A stretch of DNA of 15,046 nt from Planctomycetota bacterium (GCA_029932425.1 JAOZQC010000020.1:1-15046); one strand, 5' to 3'. Shown: positions 1-7,051, numbered from the stretch's first letter. Numbers and translations are program-made. The notes: generated from the sequence alone by a model not told the origin.

Positions 1-492
1 TCGTCCAGCTCGCCCGGCATCGAGTCGTTCTCGATCCGCAGCCGGGCGGCGGCTCTCGGCCTGGCGGAGCGGGTGCTCCTGCCGGGCTTTCGCGGGGACC
101 TGGACCGCATCTTCGCGGACGCGGACCTCGCCCTGCTCACGAGCCGGAACGAGGGCACCCCGGTGGCCCTCATCGAGGCCGCGGCCGCGGGGGTTCCCGC
201 CGTGGCCACGAGGGTGGGCGGCGTTCCCTCCGTGGTGCGGCACGGGGAGACGGGGTTCCTCTGCGCGGACGGGGACGCCGGGGGTCTGGCGCGGGCCGTC
301 CTCCGTCTCCTCGGGGACCCCGGGCTCCGCGACGCCCTGGGCGCCGCCGCCCGCGACCACGCCCGGGAGCGCTTCTCCGCGGCCCGGCTGCTCCGGGACC
401 TCGACCGCCTCTACGGCCGGTTCCTCCCCGATCTGGACCGCGGAGGGGGACGGCGTGGTATCTTTCACCACCACTCCGGAGAGCTTCGGTGA
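1..492 (+). CDS. GT4-family glycosyltransferase, C-terminal part (5' truncated by window edge)
   Basis: The reading frame is open from base 1 to the TGA at 490-492, giving 163 visible residues, so the start and the N-terminal Rossmann domain lie outside the window. What remains looks like the C-terminal nucleotide-sugar-binding domain of GT-B fold, family 4 enzymes. It has the E-x7-E signature EGTPVALIE (visible residues 51-59), followed by AAGVPAVATRVGG and HGETGFL, which are classic GT1/GT4 positions contacting the donor diphosphate-sugar. Such enzymes transfer a sugar from a nucleotide donor to a lipid or glycan acceptor at the cytoplasmic membrane; donor and acceptor cannot be told here. 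The stop overlaps the next gene's GTG start by four bases (GTGA), so the two are probably translationally coupled. The family call is firm, the specific role unknown. Confidence 0.88.
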   Translation, partial: SSSSPGIESFSIRSRAAALGLAERVLLPGFRGDLDRIFADADLALLTSRNEGTPVALIEAAAAGVPAVATRVGGVPSVVRHGETGFLCADGDAGGLARAVLRLLGDPGLRDALGAAARDHARERFSAARLLRDLDRLYGRFLPDLDRGGGRRGIFHHHSGELR

Positions 493-1043
493 AGATCTAC
501 ACGAGATCCGGTGACGGAGGCGAGACGGGCCTCCCCGGCGGCACCCGCCGGTCGAAGAGCGACGTCCGCGTCACCGCCTACGGCGAGGTCGACGAGCTGA
601 ACGCCTCCCTGGGCTTCGCGGTCTCCCAGATCGCGGACGCCGGGCTCCGGGGGGAGCTCCGGGAGATCCAGCGCGACCTGCTCGCCCTGGGGGCGGACCT
701 GGCGGCTCCCCCCGCGGCCGGGGCGGCCCCCGGGGGGCGGCGTCTCCACCCGGACCGGGTCCGGGACCTGGAGACCCTCATCGATCGGCACGACGCCCGG
801 AACGAGCCCCTCCGCCGCTTCCTCCTTCCGGGAGGGGCCCCCGGCGCCGCCGCCCTCCACGTGTGCCGCACCGTCTGCCGCCGCGCGGAGCGGGCCGCCG
901 TGCGGCTCTCCGAGGCGGAGGAACCGGATCCCACGGCCGTCGCCTACCTGAACCGCCTCTCCGATCTCCTGTTCGTCCTGGCCAGGAGGGTGAACGCCGA
1001 GGCGGGCGTGGAGGAGGAGACCTGGGAAGGCGGCGGACGGTGA
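489..1043 (+). CDS. pduO: PduO-type cob(I)alamin adenosyltransferase
   Basis: The 184-residue product matches the PduO/MMAB family, which transfers the adenosyl group of ATP to cob(I)alamin to make coenzyme B12 in the cytoplasm. Visible landmarks are the N-terminal ATP loop TRSGDGGETGL (5-15), the block RVTAYGEVDELNASLG (27-42), FLLPGG (111-116), CRTVCRRAER (126-135) and YLNRLSDLLFVLAR (153-166). Length and motif order are normal for the trimeric helical-bundle family. The GTG at 489 is chosen because it has GGAG at 478-481 seven bases upstream and gives the family's usual KIYTR N-terminus. It overlaps the glycosyltransferase by GTGA and in turn overlaps fni by GTGA. No B12-dependent enzyme is in this operon, so the link to mevalonate genes is unexplained. 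There is no sign of EutT or CobA-type features. Confidence 0.95.
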   Translation: MKIYTRSGDGGETGLPGGTRRSKSDVRVTAYGEVDELNASLGFAVSQIADAGLRGELREIQRDLLALGADLAAPPAAGAAPGGRRLHPDRVRDLETLIDRHDARNEPLRRFLLPGGAPGAAALHVCRTVCRRAERAAVRLSEAEEPDPTAVAYLNRLSDLLFVLARRVNAEAGVEEETWEGGGR

Positions 1044-2134
1044 AGGAGGCGGAGATCAGCCTCCGCAAGAGCGAGCACCTCCGGATCGTCGCGGAGGAGG
1101 ACATCACCTTCCGCCGGCCCACGCTCCTCGAGGACGTCCGGCTCCTCCCGGACGCCCTGCCCGAGCTCGACCTCGAGGAGGTCGAGACCCGGATCCGCTT
1201 CTTCGGCAAGGAGCTCGAGCTCCCCCTCCTCTGCACGAGCATGACGGGGGGCGCGGGCGGCGCCCGGTCCCTCAACGAGGGCCTGGCCCGCGCCGCGGGA
1301 GCCACGGGCATCGCCTTCGCGGTGGGCAGCCAGCGGGTGATGCTCGAGCACCCGGAGACCGCCCCGGACTTCGCGGTGCGCCCCGTGCTGGGAGACGGGG
1401 TACTGCTCGGGAACATCGGCGGGCAGCAGATTCCCGTCTTCGGCCCCCGGCGGGTGGCGGAGCTGGTGGACGCCATCGAGGCCGACGGGATCTGCGTCCA
1501 TCTGAACCCCGCTCACGAGCTGGCCCAGCCCGGAGGCGACCGGCGCTTCCGGGGGGTGCTCGACGGCATCGCCGCGCTGGTGGACCTCCTCGAAGGCCGG
1601 GTGCTCGTGAAGGAGGTGGGCTCGGGGCTCTCCCCGGACGTGGTGGCCCGCCTCCGGGAGGCGGGGGTCAGGTGCTTCGACGTGGCGGGGGCGGGAGGCA
1701 CGTCCTGGCCCCGGGTGGAAGCCCGTCGCGCGGCGACGGAGAGCGACCGCGCGTTCGCCCGGGCCTTCGGCGAGTGGGGGATCCCCACCGCCGCCGCGAT
1801 CGCCCTCGCCCGGCGCACGACGGGGGACGAGGCGGTGATCGTGGGGGCCGGCGGCATCCGGTCCGGCCTCGATGCGGCCCGGGCGATCGCGCTCGGGGCG
1901 GACCTCGCGGGAATGGCGCGGGAGCTCCTCCTCGCCTTCCGGGCCGGGGGGGCGGAGGGAACCGCGGAGCGGATCCGCACCGTCGGCCGGGAGCTCCGGG
2001 CGGCGATGCTCCTCGCGGGCGCCCGGACCCTCGAGGACCTGCGCCGGGTCCCCCGGGTGATCACCGGCGAGCTCGGCCGCTGGCTGGAGAAGGCGCCCGG
2101 ATTGAACTTGGCCGGGCGCCGGACTCCCGACTAG
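1040..2134 (+). CDS. fni: Type 2 isopentenyl-diphosphate isomerase (FMN-dependent)
   Basis: The 364-residue product is a type 2 IDI, a cytoplasmic FMN- and NADPH-requiring TIM-barrel enzyme that interconverts IPP and DMAPP. Seen in the sequence are the N-terminal substrate-binding RK..H (R9, K10, H13), TSMTGG (66-71), GNIGGQQ (124-130), HLNPAHE (154-160), QPGGDR (163-168), KEVGSG (191-196), DVAGAGGTSW (214-223) and the phosphate-binding GAGGIRSG (269-276). The GTG at 1040 is chosen because it overlaps the previous stop as GTGA and puts the RK..H motif near the N-terminus; the frame is open further upstream, but that part reads as non-coding. One oddity is His159: in the family this position (HLNxxQE) is normally Gln, proposed to act in catalysis. 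The gene ends with three consecutive stops, TAG TGA TAA (2132-2140). Confidence 0.95.
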   Translation: MKEAEISLRKSEHLRIVAEEDITFRRPTLLEDVRLLPDALPELDLEEVETRIRFFGKELELPLLCTSMTGGAGGARSLNEGLARAAGATGIAFAVGSQRVMLEHPETAPDFAVRPVLGDGVLLGNIGGQQIPVFGPRRVAELVDAIEADGICVHLNPAHELAQPGGDRRFRGVLDGIAALVDLLEGRVLVKEVGSGLSPDVVARLREAGVRCFDVAGAGGTSWPRVEARRAATESDRAFARAFGEWGIPTAAAIALARRTTGDEAVIVGAGGIRSGLDAARAIALGADLAGMARELLLAFRAGGAEGTAERIRTVGRELRAAMLLAGARTLEDLRRVPRVITGELGRWLEKAPGLNLAGRRTPD

Positions 2135-2140
2135 TGATAA
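2132..2140 (+). other. Three tandem in-frame stop codons after fni
   Basis: The last sense codon of fni (GAC, Asp) is followed by TAG, TGA and TAA in the same frame, all within the 13-base gap before the next ATG. In DNA this GC-rich, an AT-containing run of three different stops is unlikely by chance and would strictly block read-through into the reductase-kinase gene. Confidence 0.9.
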
Positions 2141-2147
2141 AGAACCC

Positions 2148-4439
2148 ATGACCGTCTCCCCCGATTCTCGACCGAGCGCCCGTCCGGAGCCGTCCCCGGC
2201 CTCGTCCCGGATTCCCCGCTCCTTCCGGCAGTCGGCGGACCTCCTCCTCTCGTTCCTCCAGCGCACGTTCGACCTGCAGAACGAGGAGGTGCTCGACCTC
2301 CGCAACGGCACCGCCCTCCGGCTGGAGCACGCGGTGAACATGGTGGAGAACGCCATCGGAGTGCTGGGCCTGCCCCTGGGCCTCGGGCTGAACTTCGTGG
2401 TGAACGAGCGGGAGTACATCGTCCCCATGGCCATCGAGGAGGCCTCGATCATCGCCGCGGCCTCGAAGGCCGCCCTCATGGTGCGCCGGGCGGGGGGCTT
2501 CACGGCGAGCGCCGACGAACCCGTCATGATCGGCCAGATCCAGGTCCTCGACGTCCCGGACCCGGAGGGGGCGGAGGCCCGGCTCCGCGAGGGAAGGGAC
2601 GAGGTCCTCGCGAGCGCGAACGCCCCCATCCGGCGGATGGTGAGCCGCGGGGGCGGCGCCTTCGATCTCGACGTCCGGAGGCTCCCCGAGGGCGAAGGGG
2701 AGTCGATGCTCGTGGTCCACCTGAAGATCGACGTGCGCGAGGCCATGGGCGCGAACGCCGTGAACTACGCCTGCGAGGCGGCGGGACCCGTGGTGGAGAA
2801 GCTCACCGGGGGCCGGGTGAACCTCCGCATCGTGTCGAACTACGCCACCTACCGCCTCGCCCGCGCCCGCTTCGGGCTGCCCGTGGACAAGCTCGCCGAC
2901 GCGGACTTCCCGGGGGAGGAGGTGGCGAGGCGCATGGTGGAGGCCAGCCGCTTCGCGGAGATCGACCCCTACCGGGCGGCCACCCACAACAAGGGCATCT
3001 TCAACGGCATCTGCGCCGCCGCGGTGGCGCTGGGGCAGGACTGGCGGGCCATCGAGGCCGGGGGGCACGCCCACGCCGCCCGGGACGGCCGCTACCGGGG
3101 GCTCACCTCCTACCGCGTCGAGGAGGGCCGCCTCGTGGGGAAGATCGAGCTGCCCCTGCAGGTGGGCTGGGTGGGGGGGGCGGTGAACTCCCATCCCGGG
3201 ATCCGGCTGCTCCGGCGGATCAGCGGCGTGAAGGACGCGCGGGAGCTCGCCTGCGTCCTCGCCGCCGTGGGGCTCGCCCAGAACTTCGCGGCCTGCCTCG
3301 CCCTGTCCACGGTGGGCATCCAGCAGGGTCACATGGCGCTCCACGCCCGCAGCGTGGCCATGAGCGTGGGGATTCCCGCCTCCGACATCGAGACGGTGGC
3401 CCGGGAGATGATCCGCCGCGGCGAGGTGAGCATCTCGGGCGCGGAGAAGGCCTACCACCGCTTGACGGTGCGGCGCCGCCGGGAGGAGCGCGCCCGGAAG
3501 GGGCCCGTGGAAGCCTACGCCCCCGGGAAGGTGGTGCTCTTCGGCGAGCACGCCACCGTGTACGGTTTCCCGGGCATCACCGCCGCCATCGACCTGGGGC
3601 TCAAGGTCCGCATCCGCCACGACCCGGACGGCCCGAACTACCCGCATCCCTACCTGCGGCGGGCCTTTCCCGCCGACCCCGGAAAGCTCGACTTCACCCT
3701 CTTCGGCAAGGCCGTGGAGACGGCCCTCGCCATGTACGGCCTCGAGAACGCCCCCCTCGCCATCGAGGTGGAGTCGGACCTCGTCCCCGGCATGGGCCTG
3801 GGAACCTCCGCCGCCCTCTCCACCGCCCTCTGCACGGCCCTCCGCCGCTACCGCAAGATGAGCGGGGAGCGGTGCTGGGACCGCGAGCTGTTCGAGGAGG
3901 TCCAGAAGCTCGAGGCGATCTTCCACGGCACCCCGAGCGGCATGGACGCCGCCACCGTGCTCTCCGGGAACGTCCTGTGGTTTCGGGCGGGCCCCCCCCG
4001 GGAGGTCCTGCCCCTGAAGCTTAGGAAGCCCGTGGCGGGGGTCGTCTGCCTCGTGGAGCCCGGCGCCTCCACCCGGGAGCTCGTGGCCCGGGTGCGCCGC
4101 CTGCGGGAAGCCCACCCGGAGCGCATCGACCGCCTGCTGGGGGAGATCGGCGAGATCACCACCCAGGCGGGCATCGCCCTGGGCTCCGGCCACCTCGCGG
4201 AGACCGGGCGGCTCATGGTGAAAAACCACGAGCGCCTCCGGGAGCTCGGCGTGTCGACGCCCGGCCTCGACCGGGCCGTGGAGTTCCTCCTGGAGAACGG
4301 CGCCCTGGGGGCCAAGCTCACGGGGGCCGGCGGGGGGGGCGCCGTGGTGGCGCTCGTCCGGCCCGAGCTGCTGGACGGGGTGCTGGAGCGGCTCACCCCC
4401 CGCTTCCCGTCGGTGTTCACCTTCGGCATCGGGGGTTGA
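2148..4439 (+). CDS. Fused class II HMG-CoA reductase / mevalonate kinase
   Basis: One uninterrupted 763-residue frame joins two consecutive mevalonate enzymes. Residues 21 to about 445 are class II HMG-CoA reductase (HMG-CoA to mevalonate). Its catalytic residues line up with the Pseudomonas mevalonii enzyme: EEAS (97-100, family EEPS), Lys282 in THNKG, Asp298 in DWRAIEAG and His395 in GHMALHAR. DVREAMGANAVN (195-206) is also present. Residues 453-763 are a GHMP kinase of the mevalonate kinase type (mevalonate to 5-phosphomevalonate): APGKVVLFGEHATVYG (458-473), VPGMGLGTSAA (546-556), GTPSGMD with catalytic Asp600, and KLTGAGGGG (723-731). The joint (about 440-452) is a short Arg/Glu-rich linker. 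ATG 2148 is the only start that preserves the reductase N-terminus, though its Shine-Dalgarno is poor (AAAGAA). An internal GTG at 3507 could also yield free kinase. Domain calls are firm; use of the fusion as one protein is inferred. Confidence 0.95.
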   Translation: MTVSPDSRPSARPEPSPASSRIPRSFRQSADLLLSFLQRTFDLQNEEVLDLRNGTALRLEHAVNMVENAIGVLGLPLGLGLNFVVNEREYIVPMAIEEASIIAAASKAALMVRRAGGFTASADEPVMIGQIQVLDVPDPEGAEARLREGRDEVLASANAPIRRMVSRGGGAFDLDVRRLPEGEGESMLVVHLKIDVREAMGANAVNYACEAAGPVVEKLTGGRVNLRIVSNYATYRLARARFGLPVDKLADADFPGEEVARRMVEASRFAEIDPYRAATHNKGIFNGICAAAVALGQDWRAIEAGGHAHAARDGRYRGLTSYRVEEGRLVGKIELPLQVGWVGGAVNSHPGIRLLRRISGVKDARELACVLAAVGLAQNFAACLALSTVGIQQGHMALHARSVAMSVGIPASDIETVAREMIRRGEVSISGAEKAYHRLTVRRRREERARKGPVEAYAPGKVVLFGEHATVYGFPGITAAIDLGLKVRIRHDPDGPNYPHPYLRRAFPADPGKLDFTLFGKAVETALAMYGLENAPLAIEVESDLVPGMGLGTSAALSTALCTALRRYRKMSGERCWDRELFEEVQKLEAIFHGTPSGMDAATVLSGNVLWFRAGPPREVLPLKLRKPVAGVVCLVEPGASTRELVARVRRLREAHPERIDRLLGEIGEITTQAGIALGSGHLAETGRLMVKNHERLRELGVSTPGLDRAVEFLLENGALGAKLTGAGGGGAVVALVRPELLDGVLERLTPRFPSVFTFGIGG
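3496..3509 (+). promoter_or_regulatory. Internal Shine-Dalgarno and GTG: possible separate start for the mevalonate kinase
   Basis: Within the fused gene, GGAAGG (3496-3501) lies five bases before an in-frame GTG (3507-3509, codon 454). Starting there would give a 310-residue protein beginning (M)EAYAPGKV, which is where free mevalonate kinases normally begin. The site is directly visible; its use is inferred. Confidence 0.45.
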
Positions 4440-5416
4440 CCTTGATCACCCGGGTCCGGGCCGCGGCCTGCGCGAACATCGCCCTCACCAAGTACTGGGG
4501 GAAGGCCGGGCCGGGGAATGCCCCCGCCACTCCCTCCATCTCCCTCGCCCTTTCGGCGCTTCGCACGGAGACCGTCGTGGAGCGGGTCCGGGGGGGGCGG
4601 GACCGCGTGATCCTCGACGGACGGCCGGCGGACCGGGGCACGCGGACCCGGGTGGGCGCCTACCTCGACCTCTGGCGGGAACAGGGTCTCCTCCGGGGGA
4701 ACTTCCGCGTGGACTCGAGGAACCTCTTTCCCACCGCCGCGGGGCTGGCGAGCAGCGCCTCGGGGTACGCGGCCCTGGCGGCGGCGCTCTCCGCCTTCTC
4801 CCCCCGGCGGATCGGCCGAATCGAGCTCTCCCGCCTGGCCCGGCTGGGGAGCGGGAGCGCGGCCCGCTCCGTCCCCGGGGGGCTCGCCCGCCTGCCCGCG
4901 GGGCCCGATCCCGCGGCCCGCCGCCTCCTCCCCCCCGCGGCCGTGCCCTTCGGGATGGTGGTGGCCCTGGCCGCAACCGGGGAGAAGGAGACGGGCTCCC
5001 GCGAGGGGATGCTCGCGAGCGCCCGCTCCTCCCCCTACTACCGGGCGTGGCTCCGGCAGGCCCGGCGCGACGACCGGGAGATGCGGGCGGCCCTCGCCGC
5101 CGGCGACCTCCCGCGGATCGGCGCCCTGGCGGAGGGGAACATGGCCGCCATGCACGCGGTGATGCTCGCCACGCGCCCCGCGCTCCTCTACTGGAACGAG
5201 GTGACGATCCGCCTGCTCGGGGCGGTGCGGGGGTGGCGCCGCCGGGGCCTCGCCGCCTGGGCCACGGTGGACGCCGGCCCCCACGTGGTCCTCCTCTGCG
5301 CCCGGGAGGACCTGCCGCGCGCGGCGCGCCGGGCCCGCCGGGTTCCCGGCGTCCGGGGGGTCATCGAGAGTCTCCCCGGGGGGGCCGCCGAGGTGATCGA
5401 GATCGAGGAGCGCTGA
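4436..5416 (+). CDS. mvaD: Diphosphomevalonate decarboxylase (GHMP superfamily)
   Basis: The 326-residue product converts 5-diphosphomevalonate to IPP with ATP, CO2 and phosphate release, in the cytosol. Recognisable family motifs are ANIALTKYWGK (13-23), TPSISLALSAL (32-42), FPTAAGLASSASGYAALA (98-115), the LGSGSAARS loop with Arg144, and the catalytic-Asp motif TVDAGPH (277-283, Asp279). GVIESLPGGAAE (308-319) matches the usual C-terminus. Two positions diverge: family DAGPN is DAGPH here, and the GGFVEW stretch after the RS motif is replaced by GGLARL. The first TTG (4436) overlaps the previous stop as TTGA, like other junctions here. The TTG at 4442 is an alternative two codons later and is better spaced from GGGGG (4431-4435). 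The phosphomevalonate kinase next door supports the classical pathway rather than the archaeal phosphomevalonate decarboxylase route. Confidence 0.9.
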   Translation: MTLITRVRAAACANIALTKYWGKAGPGNAPATPSISLALSALRTETVVERVRGGRDRVILDGRPADRGTRTRVGAYLDLWREQGLLRGNFRVDSRNLFPTAAGLASSASGYAALAAALSAFSPRRIGRIELSRLARLGSGSAARSVPGGLARLPAGPDPAARRLLPPAAVPFGMVVALAATGEKETGSREGMLASARSSPYYRAWLRQARRDDREMRAALAAGDLPRIGALAEGNMAAMHAVMLATRPALLYWNEVTIRLLGAVRGWRRRGLAAWATVDAGPHVVLLCAREDLPRAARRARRVPGVRGVIESLPGGAAEVIEIEER

Positions 5417-6294
5417 TGGGACTCTCGGTGCGCGTGCCGGGAAAGGTCCTCCTCTGCGGGGAGTACGCGGTGCTCCGGGGGGGGACGGCCGTGCTGGCCC
5501 CCGTCTCCCGGGCCCTCACCGTGGCGGAGGCGCGGACGGGGACGGAGGCGCAGGCTCTCTCCCCCGTGGTCCGCGAGGCCCTGGCGGAACCGCTCCCCTT
5601 TTCGGAGCCCTCGCCCCCGCTGCGGGTCACCGTGGACCGGGGGGCGTTCTTCCACGCCGCGGGCGGCGGCCCCCCGGTGAAGCTCGGCCTCGGCAGCTCG
5701 GCCGCGGAGGCGGTGGGGGTGATCGCCCTCCGCTTCCAGCGCGCGGGACGCCACCGGCGCTCCTCCCGGAGGGAGGTCTTCCGGCACGCCCTCGCCGCCC
5801 ACCGGCGGGCCCAGGGGGGGCGGGGGAGCGGGGCCGACGTGGCCGCCTGCGCCTTCGGCACCTGGATCCGCTACCGCCCCCGGGACCCCGAGCCGGAGGT
5901 CGTCCCGATCCCCGCCGCGTCCCGCCCCCCGCTCCCCCTCTCCCTCCTCTGGACCGGGCGCCCCGCCGACACCCGGCAGGCCATCGATCGCTTCGAGACC
6001 TGGGAGCGATCGGGCGGCCGGGCGGTCCGGGAAAAGGTGGAGCGCCTGGTCCGGCTCGCGGACCGCACCGCCGGTCTGTGGTCGAGGCGGGACGTCCGGC
6101 CGGAGGATCTCACGGCGGCCCTCCGCGACTACGCGGCGGCCGTGGACGAGATCGCCCGGGAGGCGGGCTTCCCCTACCTGACCCCCGAGATCCGCCGCCT
6201 GGACGAGGAGGCCCGGGCCGCGGGCGGCCTGGCCAAGCCCACCGGCGCCGGCGGCGGCGACCTGGCGCTCCTCGTCCGGCCGGCGCCGCGCTGA
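5416..6294 (+). CDS. mvaK2: Phosphomevalonate kinase (GHMP family)
   Basis: The 292-residue GHMP kinase phosphorylates 5-phosphomevalonate to the diphosphate. It shows GKVLLCGEYAVL (9-20), the ATP-binding LGLGSSAAE (90-98), QGGRGSGADVA (133-143), characteristic of bacterial phosphomevalonate kinases, and the C-terminal KPTGAGGGD loop (274-282). The ATG at 5416 shares one base with the mvaD stop (TGATG) and has GAGGAG five bases upstream, arguing for translational coupling. At 292 residues it is shorter than most bacterial homologues (roughly 330-370), mainly because the middle is compact and Pro/Arg-rich. Function rests on family motifs plus the operon, which otherwise lacks this step. It is the last gene of the operon and converges with the minus-strand operon 78 bases on. 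Confidence 0.92.
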   Translation: MGLSVRVPGKVLLCGEYAVLRGGTAVLAPVSRALTVAEARTGTEAQALSPVVREALAEPLPFSEPSPPLRVTVDRGAFFHAAGGGPPVKLGLGSSAAEAVGVIALRFQRAGRHRRSSRREVFRHALAAHRRAQGGRGSGADVAACAFGTWIRYRPRDPEPEVVPIPAASRPPLPLSLLWTGRPADTRQAIDRFETWERSGGRAVREKVERLVRLADRTAGLWSRRDVRPEDLTAALRDYAAAVDEIAREAGFPYLTPEIRRLDEEARAAGGLAKPTGAGGGDLALLVRPAPR

Positions 6295-6313
6295 GGAACC
6301 GGTCCGGTGTTCC

Positions 6314-6338
6314 CGTCCGCGCCGGCCCCCGCGGGACG
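6314..6338. terminator. Candidate hairpin between convergent operons
   Basis: The 77-base gap between the two converging operons contains CGTCCGCG (6314-6321) and CGCGGGACG (6330-6338), which pair over eight bases with one bulged G around a C/G-rich loop. It sits where a bidirectional terminator would be expected. There is no T tract on either side, so it would not be a classical intrinsic terminator, and such pairings are common in GC-rich DNA. Confidence 0.3.
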
Positions 6339-6371
6339 AGGGTGGTCTCGCCCGCCCGGCCGCTCCCGCGA

Positions 6372-7031
6372 TCACCCGGAGCGACCGCCGGGGGGCCCCG
6401 CGGCGCCGCCCGGCGCCGGAGCCCGTGGCGGGGCCCGCCGCGGCGCCGGGTAGAAGATCTCGTCCAGGTGGTAGAGGAGCCGGGCCGGGAGCGGGTGGAG
6501 GCGGACCAGGCGCCGCACCAGGTTGTGGAAGACGTTGTCCCGGTGGGAGAAGGGGCAGACCGCCATGCAGATCCCGCAGTCCGTGCCCGCCCGGCGCCAG
6601 AAGGCGTAGCACCGCTCCACCTTCGTCCCCCACTTCGAGACCCCCCGGATGATCTCCGGCTCCCCGAGGGAGAGGGCCCGGGACGGGCAGGACCGGGCGC
6701 ACTTCCGGCAGAACCCGCAGAAGGCCCGGACCCCGAGATCCACGGGCTCGTCCCACCGCACGGGACAGTCGGTGGTCACCGCCCCGATCCGCACCCGGCT
6801 GCCGTGGCGGTCGGCCACCAGGATGTTGTTCCGGCAGAGCTCCGGATCGTGGTAGCGGCCGCGGGGATCGAGGAGGGGCGGCAGGCTCCGGATCCGGTCG
6901 TCGACCCGCCGGAGCTCCGGGCGGCGCGCGTAGGTGTCCCGGTAGGCCTCGGTGCCCGGGACCCGCGCCATGCGGGCGAACATCGTGTCCCGCTCGTCGA
7001 CCCGGACGTCTCCCGCCCCGCGCCCGGGCAC
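6372..7031 (-). CDS. Short RdhA-like protein with two [4Fe-4S] cluster motifs
   Basis: The 219-residue protein resembles the ends of reductive-dehalogenase/epoxyqueuosine-reductase-like iron-sulfur proteins. The N-terminus has VDERDTMFARM (11-21) and a VDDRIRSLPPLL segment (43-54). The C-terminal half has VRIGAVTTDCPV (80-91), then cluster motif one C-x2-C-x2-C-x3-CP (C105, C108, C111, C115), RGVSKW (129-134), and cluster two C141...C152-x2-C155-x3-C159. Full RdhA-like proteins carry a cobalamin-binding nitroreductase-like domain between these parts. Here the text jumps from HDPE (61-64) straight to LCRNN (65-69), so roughly 200 residues seem missing. The GTG start (7031) is chosen for GGGAGGAG at 7045-7038, six bases away. 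It follows the upstream gene by 20 bases and is last in its operon. The C-terminal tail (195-219) is Pro/Ala/Gly-rich. Family placement is good; function is unknown. Confidence 0.8.
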   Translation of the reverse strand: MPGRGAGDVRVDERDTMFARMARVPGTEAYRDTYARRPELRRVDDRIRSLPPLLDPRGRYHDPELCRNNILVADRHGSRVRIGAVTTDCPVRWDEPVDLGVRAFCGFCRKCARSCPSRALSLGEPEIIRGVSKWGTKVERCYAFWRRAGTDCGICMAVCPFSHRDNVFHNLVRRLVRLHPLPARLLYHLDEIFYPAPRRAPPRAPAPGGAAGPPGGRSG

Positions 7032-7037
7032 GCGCCG

Positions 7038-7045
7038 CTCCTCCC
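7038..7045 (-). promoter_or_regulatory. Strong Shine-Dalgarno fixing the GTG start of the RdhA-like gene
   Basis: On the minus strand GGGAGGAG lies six bases before GTG 7031-7029, in the 20-base gap after the upstream stop. It decides the start: the same frame is open far upstream, but there it overlaps a well-supported secreted-protein gene. It is also preferred over the ATG at 6983. Confidence 0.75.
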
Positions 7046-7051
7046 GGGGAC

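Noticed and set aside
863..1039. Upstream extension of fni to an ATG at 863
   Set aside because: This part overlaps the adenosyltransferase and is Arg/Gly/Pro-rich; the GTG at 1040 gives a normal Fni N-terminus.
944..2746. A 600-codon minus-strand frame across fni and the reductase start
   Set aside because: It spans several well-supported plus-strand genes and shows no recognisable family.
2061..4229. A 722-codon open frame on the minus strand opposite the reductase-kinase fusion
   Set aside because: The translation is His/Gly/Glu/Arg-rich shadow sequence; the plus strand carries catalytic motifs throughout.
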